A DNA stretch of 45,153 bases from NCBI GenBank assembly GCA_936936565.1, contig CAKZIX010000020.1, positions 1-45,153 of the forward strand, read 5' to 3'. Below the pieces are notes generated by a model. It was not told the origin of the DNA and made no database searches. It saw nothing but the letters and a program-made list of their open reading frames with translations. Position 1 is the stretch's first letter. Each line of letters opens with the position of its first letter. Below, piece after piece: positions 16,184-25,581 of the stretch. A program made the translations under genes and the position numbers. The DNA comes from an uncultured Nocardiaceae bacterium. Lineage in GTDB: Bacteria > Actinomycetota > Actinomycetes > Mycobacteriales > Mycobacteriaceae.

Positions 16184-16863
16184 CCACCGATTTGCAGTCG
16201 GACCTGCGCGCAGCGGTAACACGAGCATTTCGCGGTGCAGAAGAATTCTCCTGCCTCGCCGGAAGCCGAGCACACGGGCGGCACCACCCCGGCAGCGACA
16301 TCGACGTCGTTGTCGTCCTGCCCGACAGCATCACCCCGAAACGAGCACTCGACGCGCGCGCCGCCTTCACACACGAATACATCGAACTACACCTCCGCCA
16401 CGGTGCACCACCCGATCTGCGCTGGCCCGGCGAGGTACTACAGCTACGCGACCTGCACGTCGGGCTCGCCGGCAACGCCTTCACACTGCCAGCGCCAGAC
16501 GACGGCCCGCTCGAGCTGTGCGAGCTCGAACAGCCGTACCGGTATTGGATCAGCATGCTCGCCACCGGCGTCGCCATCACCAATGAACACGCATTCCGCT
16601 CAGCCTCCGCAGCCTGCACATCCGCAATCGCAAACCACCTCGCCTACAACGCGGTTCGCGGTGTGGGCGCCGAATCGGCATCCGGCACATGGCGACTGGA
16701 TCCCATCACCACGCGAGCGCTGCTCGAGCACAGTTCCAGCAGTGACCCCGACCGGTGGGCCCGCACCCTCGCACACGTCGATCACACACCCTTGCTCGAC
16801 CATCACGCCGAGACCTGGCAGACCATTGCCGAAACCGCATACACCGCAAGCAAGATCACGTAG
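16180..16863 (+). CDS. Nucleotidyltransferase-domain protein (Pol-beta superfamily)
   Basis: The 227-residue protein begins with the minimal nucleotidyltransferase motif LAGSRAHGRHHPGSDIDVVVV. This supplies the GS pair (28-29) and the catalytic aspartates D40 and D42. A helical C-terminal region follows (ITNEHAFRSASAACTSAIANHL). The fold adds nucleotides to small molecules, proteins or RNA ends; the acceptor is unknown. It starts with ATGA overlap on the methyltransferase and closes the operon. Its last bases overlap the convergent phosphotriesterase remnant by 8 bp. Confidence 0.78.
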   Translation: MTTDLQSDLRAAVTRAFRGAEEFSCLAGSRAHGRHHPGSDIDVVVVLPDSITPKRALDARAAFTHEYIELHLRHGAPPDLRWPGEVLQLRDLHVGLAGNAFTLPAPDDGPLELCELEQPYRYWISMLATGVAITNEHAFRSASAACTSAIANHLAYNAVRGVGAESASGTWRLDPITTRALLEHSSSSDPDRWARTLAHVDHTPLLDHHAETWQTIAETAYTASKIT

Positions 16864-17197
16864 TTGCGTCGTGTGCCGCCACGCCGGGCATCGTCAACAG
16901 CCGGCGCGGATTCACCGTAACCATCTGCTCGATGTCGCGGTCCGCGACACCCAGGCGGCGCAACAGCGGAACAATGCGCGCGAACAGGTACCGGTAGCCG
17001 TGACCGCCTCCACGCCGGGTCAGCATCGGCAAAAATACGTCGGTACCCAACACGAGCTGTCCGGCGAATCCTTCCCGCACCAGCGTCGTCACCGCGGCCA
17101 GGCGCAGCCAATTGGTTCTGATCGCGAATTCGAGCGTCACTTGAGCGTGAATATCGGGACTGTCCGAACAACGGTGGATCTGATCTTGGTTTGACAC
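16856..17197 (-). pseudogene. C-terminal fragment of a phosphotriesterase-family amidohydrolase
   Basis: About 113 residues remain. The stretch LVREGFAGQLVLGTDVFLPM followed by GGHGYRYLFARIVPLLRR and TVNPRRLLT matches the end of the phosphotriesterase (PTE/PHP) family, including the late metal-binding Asp in GTDVF. The rest of the barrel (normally about 300-350 residues) is missing. The break lies at about 17170-17197, immediately next to the IS256-like transposase region. I find no matching N-terminal half on the far side of the IS pair, so that part was lost rather than only interrupted. Confidence 0.65.
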
Positions 17198-17225
17198 GCC
17201 GAGGCTAGCTTGGCGGGGAGGATCG

Positions 17226-18120
17226 ATGATGACGGAAACACTGGATCCCGTGGCGGTGCCGGTGGATCACAAGGAGTTGGCCGAGGCGTTGTTGGCCCAG
17301 GCGAAGGCAGCGGGTGTGGAGCTGGTCGGCCCGAACGGGCTGTTGAACCAGCTGACGAAGAACGTGCTGGAGACCGCGCTGGAAGCGGAGATGACCGAAC
17401 ACCTCGGTTACGACAAGCACGACCCGCTCGGGCGGGGAACCCCTAACTCCCGCAACGGAACGCGCACAAAGACGGTGCTGACCGAGATCGGTCCGGTGCA
17501 GATCGAGGTGCCGCGCGACACCGATGCCTCGTTCGAACCGCAGATCGTCAAGAAGCGTCAGCGGCGGCTGAGCGGGGTCGACGACGTCGTGTTGTCGTTG
17601 TCGGCGAAGGGTTTGACCACCGGTGAGATCGCTGCCCATTTCGACGACGTGTACGGCGCTGCGGTCTCGAAGGACACGATCTCGAGGATTACCGACAAGG
17701 TGGTCGGTGAGCTGGCCGAATGGCAGAACCGGCCGCTCGATCGCGTGTATCCGGTGATCTTCGTCGACGCCATCCACGTCAAGATCCGCGACGGCCAGGT
17801 CACCAACCGGCCGATCTACGTCGTGATCGGCGTCACGATCGACGGTGAACGCGACATCCTCGGACTGTGGGCCGGCGACGGCGGAGAGGGCGCGAAATTT
17901 TGGCTGGCGGTATTGAGCGAAGTGAAGAATCGCGGCGTCGGCGACGTGTGTATCGCGGTGTGCGACGGGCTCAAAGGCCTACCCGACGCGATCGGCACGG
18001 TGTGGCCGCTGGCGATCGTGCAAACCTGTGTAATCCACTTGATACGCAACACCTTTCGCTACGCATCCCGCAAGTATTGGGAGCCGATGGCCAAGGATTT
18101 GCGCCCGGTCTACACGGCAC
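17226..18120 (+). pseudogene. IS256-family transposase, copy 1, 3'-truncated
   Basis: A DDE (mutator-type) transposase reads intact from ATG 17226 (GGAGG upstream): GPNGLLNQLTKNVLETALEA, TEHLGYDKHDP, NSRNGTRTKTVLTEIGPVQI. The first catalytic region follows (YPVIFVDAIHVKIRDG) and the LPDAIGTVWP/QTCVIHLIRNTFRYASRKYW segment. Homology stops after DLRPVYTA at about 18116-18121, where the sequence switches into the opposite-strand copy; the frame continues as unrelated residues to 18155. About 298 of roughly 420 codons remain, so the last catalytic Glu is gone. Confidence 0.85.
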
Positions 18121-19093
18121 GAACTCGCTCCACGCGTTGTCCCACAATCGGGTGATCGCCGGATACTGCGCACCCCACTTGCCGGTGAACTCGACGAACC
18201 GTTCCTTGGCTGCGGACTCGGTGGGTGCGGTGTAGACCGGCCGCAGATCACGCGACATTTCGTCCCAGTATTTGCGGGAGGCGTAGCGAAGGTGTTGCGG
18301 ATCAGGTGGATCACGCAGGTTTGCACGACCGCCAGCGGCCACGCGGTGCCGATCGCTTCGGGCAGTCCCTTCAAGCCGTCACAGACCACGATGCACACGC
18401 GGCGACACCGCGGTTGCGGATCTCGGTGAGCACCGCGAGCCAGAACTTCGCGCCCTCGCCGCCATCGCCTGCCCACAACCCGAGGATGTCGCGTTCGCCG
18501 GTGACGGTGACGCCGATCGCCACGTAGACCGGGCGGTTGGTGACCTGCCCGTCACGAACCTTCACGTGGATGGCGTCGATGAAGATCACCGGATACACCG
18601 CATCGAGGGGCCTGTTGGCCCACTCGGTCATCTCACCGACCACCTTGTCGGTGATTCGGCTGATGGTGTCCTTGGACACTCGCGCGCCGTAGACGTCGTC
18701 GAAGTGCGCGGCGATCTCTCCGGTCGTCAAACCCTTTGCGCTCAAAGACAATACGATCTCGTCGACCCCGGTCAGGCGGCGTTGCCGCTTGCGGACGATC
18801 TGTGGATCGAACGAGGCGTCGGTATCGCGGGGCACCTCGATCTGCACCGGCCCGATCTCGGTCAACACCGTCTTGGACCGGGTGCCGTTGCGGGAGTTGC
18901 CACTCCCACGCCCGGACGGGTCGTGCTCGTCATAGCCCAGATGCTCGGTCATCTCCGCATCCAGCGCGGTCTCGAGCACGTTCTTGGTCAACTGGTTGAG
19001 CAGCCCGTTCGGGCCGACCAGATCCACACCCTCTGCTTTGGCTTGCGCGAGCAGCTGCTCGGCAAGCTGTCGTTGATCCACCGGCTTCGCCAC
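18116..19093 (-). pseudogene. IS256-family transposase, copy 2, truncated and frameshifted
   Basis: Starting at GTG 19093 (VAKPVDQRQLAEQLLAQAK), it is very similar to copy 1 throughout. It has two single-base losses, near 18398-18403 and 18285-18292. Across them it reads CIVVCDGLKGLPEAIGTAWP, then RYASRKYWDEMSRDLRPVY and finally RLWDNAWSEFVP, where it is cut at the junction with copy 1. It is therefore truncated about 30 codons later than copy 1 and lies in inverted orientation. It cannot encode an active enzyme. Confidence 0.8.
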
Positions 19094-19128
19094 CGGATCC
19101 CCTTACTGCCGAAGAGGATCGGTTGACC

Positions 19129-19404
19129 TCAGCTGCGGGCGCGGCTGTGGACGGGCGTGCTGCCGTCTCGGGCGGGCGGTGTCCGGCAGGCTTCCCGTTC
19201 GATGACGTTCATGTATCGAGCGGCGGGTCTGTTCGTCGCCGATGACGCAGGGTTGGCGGGGTTGTCGTCCACATCGCTACGTTTTCGCCGGGCGTTAGCC
19301 GAAAGCGTGCGCACACGAAGGTCCTTTGCGAGTGCCGGCCATTGGTCCGGCACGGGCGGGGTTTGGTGCGGGCCGGTGTCGTGGCGGCCCGACCATGACG
19401 CCAC
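19129..19404 (-). CDS. Small hypothetical protein (91 aa), weak
   Basis: This frame lies downstream of the relaxase gene on the same strand, in a 410-bp stretch otherwise without genes. Third positions are about three-quarters GC, as in real genes here. The product is basic and hydrophilic (RTLSANARRKRSDVDDNP, AARYMNVIEREACR). No ribosome site or family supports it, and the opposite strand is also open. If it is not a gene, 19094-19503 holds nothing I can identify. Confidence 0.3.
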   Translation of the reverse strand: MASWSGRHDTGPHQTPPVPDQWPALAKDLRVRTLSANARRKRSDVDDNPANPASSATNRPAARYMNVIEREACRTPPARDGSTPVHSRARS

Positions 19405-19503
19405 GTCGTTGGCTCGGTGCTGGTTTGATCGATCGGCGATCGCTGTAGACGCGCCTGTTCGGCCGATGGTCCGCGGGGGCCGCTGGATGATCGAGCGATG
19501 CTT

Positions 19504-22500
19504 CTAGATGTCGATGCCGTCGCCACGATCACGGTTCGCCTCGACCGGGTGGTCAGACGCCACCTGGCTCTGCACGGGTGGCGCGGGATGTCGGCGCGCT
19601 CGTTGTTCGGCGCGACGTTGTTCGACGGTGAGCGTGCTGCGGCGATGTAGTTCGGCTTTGTGTTCGTGGAGTTTGTGTTCGAGCCGGGTGAGGTCACGGT
19701 CGGCGGCCTCGCCGCGGACCGTGAACGTGGCCGGCGGTTCGCCCGTTCTGCGGGACTCGGTGTGATCGGAATCGGCGGCGGTGGTGAGGTGGTCGGCCCA
19801 GTTTTCGGGCGGGCCGGCGAGTCGGGTGGCGTCTTGTTCGGCGCGCAGTGCGGCGTGGTGTGCTCGTCGGTGGTCGGTGTTCATCGCATTGCGCTGGTTC
19901 GTCGAGGTCTCGATCGATGCCCGCAATTGTGTTCGCGCTGCTCGTTTGAGCCGGGGTGTGGCGGCTAGTTCGCTGTGCAGGGTGTGCAGTTCGGCGTCGA
20001 TGTCAGCGATGCTTTGGGCGAGTTTGTCGGCGGTGGTTCGGGCCGCGCGCGCGGTGGTGATGGCGGCGATGATTGCCGTGCGCGCGGCTGCGGATCGTCG
20101 TGGGCGGTTGCTGGTTTCGACCGGTTCGGTGTGCAGGGCGGTGACGATGCTGCGGTTGCCACGTGCGACTGCGATGCGTCGGCGTAGCCCGGTGATTGCT
20201 TTGCCGAGTTCGTGGTCGTCGAGGAGTTGGAGGGGGCCTGCGAGAGTGACCGGCACCGGCTCCTGAGCCGGTGGCGCGGGAGCCGGGATGGGTGCGGCTG
20301 GTGGCTGGGTGATGGTTGGTGCGAGTGTCGGGACCGCTGGGAGTTCGGCGGGTTCGGGGTGGTCGCGGACCCAGTCGGCGAGAACGGTCCGTGTCTCGGG
20401 GTCGGCGTTTCGCCACCAATCCCGCAGGAGTTTGGTGGCGGCGCGGGCGTGGTGGAGGCGGATGTAGGTCGCGCGTGCGGCGATCCAGTCACCACGCGTA
20501 TGGGCTTCTGGGAGTTCGGCTATGGCGGGCGCGTCGGCGTCGCGGCAGTCGGTGCACAGACCGTCGTCGCTGTGGCGGCCGGGTTGGTGCTGGTCGGCGG
20601 TGGGCCGTTCGATCCAGCACGACACGCACGGTGTTCCGCGCAGGCCGGGTATCGCTGCGCGGTCGTAGTCGAGGGCGTAACCGGCCGACGGTGACGCGTG
20701 CTCGGGTTGGTCGTCGATGCCGAGGCGGTCGGCGAAGTACTCGGTGACGGCGCCGGATTCAGGCTCTGGGGCGGTGCTGTCGGTCCTGCGGCGGGCGTGG
20801 TCGGTCCACCGGCGGTCGTCGCGTGGGGCGGTGTCGCGGCGGTGTCGGCGTGGTACCCGCAACCCGCGTTCGACTCGATCCGAGGACGGAGTGTGGGGGT
20901 GGTAGATGCCGGGGTCGTCGGCTGGGACGACGGTGGTGATGAGGGCGCGATGCTGCGGCTGGGCGCGCCACAGTGCGCGGAGCCGTTGCAGGGCAATCGG
21001 ATACGGGTAGTTCTCGAGGGTGTCCAGGACGGTGGCGAGGATGTCGCGTTCGTCGTCGGCGAGTTGGTCGAGCAGGTTACGGGTGTCGCGCCGTGCTGCG
21101 CCGAGCTCGCCGGACGCGACGAGTCCGCCGATGCGCCCGAACCGGGAATCGGGCGGCGCGGGTTGGCTGGTGATGGGGAGGGATTCGGTCGCGCGGTCGG
21201 AAGGTTCGGGCAGCGGGCTGGGGTGGGCGACTGATCCGGCGGTGGATGGTTCGGTCGTCGCGGTGGCCGGTACCGGGGGATCGGGTTCGTGGTCGGGCTC
21301 GGCGTGTGCATCGGCGTCTCGGAGGTGCGGTTCGGGCAGATCGGCGTCGATGGTGGTCGAGCGGAGCATCTCGACGCGCCAGGCCAATGCGGTGGCGAGT
21401 TGGTCGGGCCGCAGGGGCGGTCCGTCGTCGAGGTGTGCGGTGAGGAGTTCATAGGCGGTCGAGAGCAGCTCGGCGGGCGTCCATGTCGAGCTGGGTTCGA
21501 TGTTGTCGACGGCCGCGACGAGCGTCGGCCAGGTCGACGATCCGGTGATCTGTTCGGCGAGAGGGCCACCGACAACGGCGTGCAGGTCGGGCAGCCAGTC
21601 AGGTCGCAGGTGGGCGTCGGGTCGGTCGGAGTGCAATGCTCCCGGGTCGAGCTCGAGTCGGTACAGCAGTGCGGCGGCGGGCATCTCGGCGGGCAACGGC
21701 CGGGTGTCGATCGCGGTGGCGAGGCGGGCTGTGATGTCGAGACCGGCGCGGTGGGCGGTGTCGATCTGGGCGGCCAGGATCGGCCAGGCGGGGTCGGTGG
21801 TGATGCGGTCGTCGAGTTGTTTGACCACGTGGGCCCAGGCGTGCACGGCGAGGTTGGTGTCGCCGACGGCTTCGGTGACGCGGGCGTCGAGCAGCTGTTG
21901 GTACTCGCGTTCCAGGGCGGGGTAGCGGGTCGGTCCGGTGGGTTGGCGGTCGGCGTCCTGGACGTGGTTGGCGGCGCGCCACACCGCCAGATCCGCCAAC
22001 AGGTCGGGGTCGATGCCGGTCAGCGGTCGGGTCCAGGCGGGCATGGATGTGGTTGTCGTGAAGCGGGTTTCGGTGCGGATCTGGTCGGCGAGCGTGCCGA
22101 TGATCCGGTGCCGGGCGCGCAGGTATCGGCCGGCAGACGGGTCGTGTTGGTGTACGGCTGTCGGGATGCTCGGCAGCCACGGCAGTGGCCCGTCGGCTGC
22201 TGCGAGTTCGGGGTAGAGCTTGGTGAGGCGCCAGTGCAGGACGGCTGCGGGGTCGGCGGCGGAGCCGAGTTCACGCACCCGGACCGCCTGTGCGAGTGCG
22301 CGGGTGGGGTCGGTTCCGGTGAGTGCCAGCCACGCCAGTTGCTGCCGCATCACCGGGTAGGCGGCGGCGTCGGTCAGGTGCGGCACAACTTGGTCGGCAG
22401 CGGTATCGATACGGGCGAGAACGGTGTCGCCGGCGGCGTGTTCGAGGGTGTGGCCGAGGGTGTCGAGGTAGGCGTCGACGGCGGCGCCGAGTCGGCGGTG

Positions 22501-25500
22501 CGGGTTCAGGGCGTCGCGTAGTGCGGTGGTGGCCGAGGTTTGCGCGCCGTCACGGCCGAGGACTGTGGTGAGTCGGTCGACGACGGTCGGCGGGTGCGCG
22601 GCGGCGTCGGTGAACGCCGATTGTTCGGTGCCGTCGATCGTCGTGGTCGCGTAGACCTGGTTGTTGCGGCGGCCACGGGTCAGCATCACGTACAGCTGGT
22701 TGCGGGACTCGCTGCCGGACAGGATGCCGTGACAGGTGTCGACGGTGATGCCTTGGGCGGCGTCGATGGTGGAGGCGTAGCCGAGCGTCACATGCCGGGC
22801 GACATAGCCTGCCGGAAGGGTGACGGTGTGTCCGTGTTCTCGTCCCGGGAGCAGGTGGCGGGCGGTGATCCGGCCGTCCGGATGCACGGCGGTGACGATC
22901 CACCGGTAGCCGTTGCGGACGAAGTCGTTGTCGCCGAACCGGATGCGTTTGCGGTTGCGCCGGGTGCAGATGGTGTCGCCGACCGATGCGTCGAGCCGGT
23001 CCGCCAATGTGACGGTGGCGCCCGGCGGCGTGGGTATGCGGGCGAGGCGGTCGGCGCGGGCGCGGGCGTTGAGTTCGGTGACCAGGGCTCGGGTGGGGGC
23101 GAGCATGATCGTGTCGAGCCCGTTGTTGTGGTCGGTGGTCCAGCCGGTGTAGGTGTCGGTGGCGACGGTGGCGGGCGTGCCGGAGTGGATGCGCTGGTGG
23201 TCGAGGTAGTACCCGAGCCCGGTCGGGTCACCGGCGCGGATCGCGAGGCTGGCGGCGCGTTCGGCTGGGTCGGCGAACCGCACCACGTGTGACAGGGTAG
23301 GGGTGGGGGTGAGTTCGTTGATGTCGGTGGCGATGCCGCCGGGTCCGATCGCGGCGAGCTGGGCGGGGTCGCCGATGCCGCGGATGGTCGCGCCGCGGGG
23401 GAGCAGGAATCGGGTGAATCCGAGGTCGAGTTTGCGGGTGTCCATCTTCGCGAACTCGTCGACGATCACGAGCGTGTCGGGTCCGATGGTGGCGATCCAG
23501 TCGGCGATTTCGGCGGGTGGGCGGTCGTCGCCGTAGATCAGTTCGTCCAGGTTCGGGGTGTGCGTTTTCAGGGTGTGGGTGAGGGTGTCGAACGTCGCGA
23601 CCGGCACATGTGTGCCGAGATCGTTCTGCAGGACTGCGGCTGCCGAGGCGGTGGGTGCGAACCCGACGACCTTGCCGCCGGCCGCGGTCCAGGCGTCGGC
23701 GAGTACCCGCATGGCGGTGGTCTTGCCGGTGCCGGCGGGTGCGGTGCACAGCTGCAACCGGCGTGCGGAGGTGGCGAATTCACCGATCACGCCGAGTTGG
23801 CCGGCGTTGAGCGTGAGGTCCGGATTTCGTTGGTGATAGGCGTCGATCGCGGCGTCGATGGTGGTGTCGTCGAGGACGCGGGCCCCGCCGAGCTGTGCTG
23901 CGGCGATCAGGCGTGCTTCGGCGGACAGGATCGCGCTGCTGGTGTATTCGCCGGTTTCGCTGACCGTGTGCACGTTCGAGGTGTCGGCGCGTTGCAACCA
24001 CACCGGTGCGGGCGCGAGGTCGGGTTCGGCACGCAGGTCGGGGTCTGTGCGTGGCACCGACCGTGCCGGGGAGAGTGCTGCGGCGACGACGGCGTCGGAC
24101 ACGTGCGCCCATTGTTCGGGCGGCACGGCGCCGCGGATGCGTCGTTGGGTTTCGCTGCGCACGTGGGTGATGCGCCAGGTGGCGCGCTCGTTGGAGATGG
24201 TGTCGGTGACCTCGGTGGCGGTGCGGGCGATCCAGTCGGCGTCGATCACCGCGCGCGCCGGCAGTGCCTGGTTGAGTGCGGTGGCGATCATCGCGGCGAG
24301 GTTGCTGGGGTCGCCGAGGAGGGCGGCGGCGTCGGTGTGCCAGTCGGCGCGCTGGGCTGCTTCGGGGCGGGTGTCGTGCTTGCGGGGCCGGGTGTCGAGG
24401 GTGGCTTGTTCGGCGAGTTCGTACACCTCGCCGGGTAGCGGGTCACGGCCGTGCCGTTGCCGGAACTGTGATTCGAGATCGCCCTGGTGGGCGGTGATCG
24501 CGGCGTCGCGTTTGGACCAGTACTCGATCAATTCGAGGGCGACGCCGACGATTTCGCGGATCGGCCGCTTGGACGGGTCGGTGCCGGGTCGCTCACCGAA
24601 CACCAGGCCCAGCATTCGTTCCAGATGTTGTTCCAGGCGCGTGTTGTAGATCTCCGAGGCGGTGACCAGGTGCTGGTAGAACATGCGTCCGTCGATCGCG
24701 CGCCACCGCCCGTCGGGGGTGCGGACCTTCGCGGAGGTGACAGCGTGGGTGTGCAGGTCGGGGTCTCCGGATCGGGATTCGCGGTGTTCGAACAGGGCGA
24801 TGATCATGCCGTCGACGTCGACTTGCCGGATTCCGTTGCGGCCCAATCGGGTGAAGGTGGCGTGGGACTCGAGGTAGGCGATGGCGTCGTGCACGGCGGC
24901 GCGGTGGGCGTCGAGGATGGCATCGGCGACGGGTGCCGGGGCCAGTGCCCACAATGCCGACACCGATTTGACGGGGGAGAAGGTGAAGTCCCAGCCCGCG
25001 ACCGCGGTGGTGAGTTGGCGGGAATTGGTGGCGGCCCAGCCGGACAGCTCACGGGTGTCCAGCGGTGCGCGCTCGTACTGTTGGGTGAACATTGTGGTGG
25101 CGACGTCGGTGCGGATGCGGGCGCGGACGTCGTCGGGTAGGGCGTCGCGGCGATCGTTGCCGAGGCCGGCGTTGTAGTCGCCGTAGGCGTGGGCGCATTG
25201 CTGCTGGAACTCGGTGCCCCCGTCGTAGATCTTGAACGGATTCCCCAACCGGGTCGCCGCCAAAGCGTGTGCGTGTGCCTGCTCCGGGGTCGCGCCCGCA
25301 GCCCGCGCATCGGCGTACGCGGATTGCTCGAGTCGGTCGGCGTCGGGGTGGCGTCCTTCACCGAACAGCGCTTTCATCTGCTCCTCGGACACCGCCGTCC
25401 CGGGTTCGATCCCGAGCGCCTGCAGGCCCGATCCGTGCCATCGTCCGGGTGATTCGCCGCGTGCGGAGTAATAGTCGCCGAGGGTTTGGCGGCCCTTTTC

Positions 25501-25581
25501 GGTGGAATCGTGTGCGGCGACCTGACGGACGTAATACAGGTACCCGTCACCTGCGGTCAGTTTGTGCAAGGTCGCCGTCAC
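19504..25581 (-). CDS. traA: MobF-family conjugative relaxase-helicase (TraA/TrwC-like)
   Basis: The 2025-residue protein nicks oriT and unwinds plasmid DNA during transfer. The N-terminal relaxase domain (about 1-350) has the tyrosine cluster YLYY at 14-17 and the TFSPVKSVSALWAL segment. Its metal-binding His triad is H266 with H277 and H279 (FEHRES...DLHTHAV). The helicase (about 590-1100) has Walker A APAGTGKTT at 614-622, Walker B VIVDE at about 704-708 and GDPAQLAAIG. A long C-terminal extension includes a zinc ribbon near 1650-1680 (CVSCW...CTDCRD) and a coiled coil from about 1800. GTG 25581 was chosen: GGTGG precedes it, and the open frame further upstream is non-coding. The C-terminal domain is paralogous to the next upstream gene. 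Confidence 0.93.
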   Translation of the reverse strand: MTATLHKLTAGDGYLYYVRQVAAHDSTEKGRQTLGDYYSARGESPGRWHGSGLQALGIEPGTAVSEEQMKALFGEGRHPDADRLEQSAYADARAAGATPEQAHAHALAATRLGNPFKIYDGGTEFQQQCAHAYGDYNAGLGNDRRDALPDDVRARIRTDVATTMFTQQYERAPLDTRELSGWAATNSRQLTTAVAGWDFTFSPVKSVSALWALAPAPVADAILDAHRAAVHDAIAYLESHATFTRLGRNGIRQVDVDGMIIALFEHRESRSGDPDLHTHAVTSAKVRTPDGRWRAIDGRMFYQHLVTASEIYNTRLEQHLERMLGLVFGERPGTDPSKRPIREIVGVALELIEYWSKRDAAITAHQGDLESQFRQRHGRDPLPGEVYELAEQATLDTRPRKHDTRPEAAQRADWHTDAAALLGDPSNLAAMIATALNQALPARAVIDADWIARTATEVTDTISNERATWRITHVRSETQRRIRGAVPPEQWAHVSDAVVAAALSPARSVPRTDPDLRAEPDLAPAPVWLQRADTSNVHTVSETGEYTSSAILSAEARLIAAAQLGGARVLDDTTIDAAIDAYHQRNPDLTLNAGQLGVIGEFATSARRLQLCTAPAGTGKTTAMRVLADAWTAAGGKVVGFAPTASAAAVLQNDLGTHVPVATFDTLTHTLKTHTPNLDELIYGDDRPPAEIADWIATIGPDTLVIVDEFAKMDTRKLDLGFTRFLLPRGATIRGIGDPAQLAAIGPGGIATDINELTPTPTLSHVVRFADPAERAASLAIRAGDPTGLGYYLDHQRIHSGTPATVATDTYTGWTTDHNNGLDTIMLAPTRALVTELNARARADRLARIPTPPGATVTLADRLDASVGDTICTRRNRKRIRFGDNDFVRNGYRWIVTAVHPDGRITARHLLPGREHGHTVTLPAGYVARHVTLGYASTIDAAQGITVDTCHGILSGSESRNQLYVMLTRGRRNNQVYATTTIDGTEQSAFTDAAAHPPTVVDRLTTVLGRDGAQTSATTALRDALNPHRRLGAAVDAYLDTLGHTLEHAAGDTVLARIDTAADQVVPHLTDAAAYPVMRQQLAWLALTGTDPTRALAQAVRVRELGSAADPAAVLHWRLTKLYPELAAADGPLPWLPSIPTAVHQHDPSAGRYLRARHRIIGTLADQIRTETRFTTTTSMPAWTRPLTGIDPDLLADLAVWRAANHVQDADRQPTGPTRYPALEREYQQLLDARVTEAVGDTNLAVHAWAHVVKQLDDRITTDPAWPILAAQIDTAHRAGLDITARLATAIDTRPLPAEMPAAALLYRLELDPGALHSDRPDAHLRPDWLPDLHAVVGGPLAEQITGSSTWPTLVAAVDNIEPSSTWTPAELLSTAYELLTAHLDDGPPLRPDQLATALAWRVEMLRSTTIDADLPEPHLRDADAHAEPDHEPDPPVPATATTEPSTAGSVAHPSPLPEPSDRATESLPITSQPAPPDSRFGRIGGLVASGELGAARRDTRNLLDQLADDERDILATVLDTLENYPYPIALQRLRALWRAQPQHRALITTVVPADDPGIYHPHTPSSDRVERGLRVPRRHRRDTAPRDDRRWTDHARRRTDSTAPEPESGAVTEYFADRLGIDDQPEHASPSAGYALDYDRAAIPGLRGTPCVSCWIERPTADQHQPGRHSDDGLCTDCRDADAPAIAELPEAHTRGDWIAARATYIRLHHARAATKLLRDWWRNADPETRTVLADWVRDHPEPAELPAVPTLAPTITQPPAAPIPAPAPPAQEPVPVTLAGPLQLLDDHELGKAITGLRRRIAVARGNRSIVTALHTEPVETSNRPRRSAAARTAIIAAITTARAARTTADKLAQSIADIDAELHTLHSELAATPRLKRAARTQLRASIETSTNQRNAMNTDHRRAHHAALRAEQDATRLAGPPENWADHLTTAADSDHTESRRTGEPPATFTVRGEAADRDLTRLEHKLHEHKAELHRRSTLTVEQRRAEQRARRHPAPPVQSQVASDHPVEANRDRGDGIDI

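Larger units (their letters stand above)
17198..19110. mobile_element. Two truncated IS256-like elements fused tail to tail
   Basis: The two transposase genes face each other and share an inverted homology of about 850 bp per arm around a roughly 120-bp spacer that belongs to copy 2 only. The outer ends could not be set precisely because no matching terminal inverted repeats were found on both sides. The left boundary is placed at the end of the phosphotriesterase remnant. Such a structure can arise by insertion of one copy into another or by deletion between inverted copies. Confidence 0.65.
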
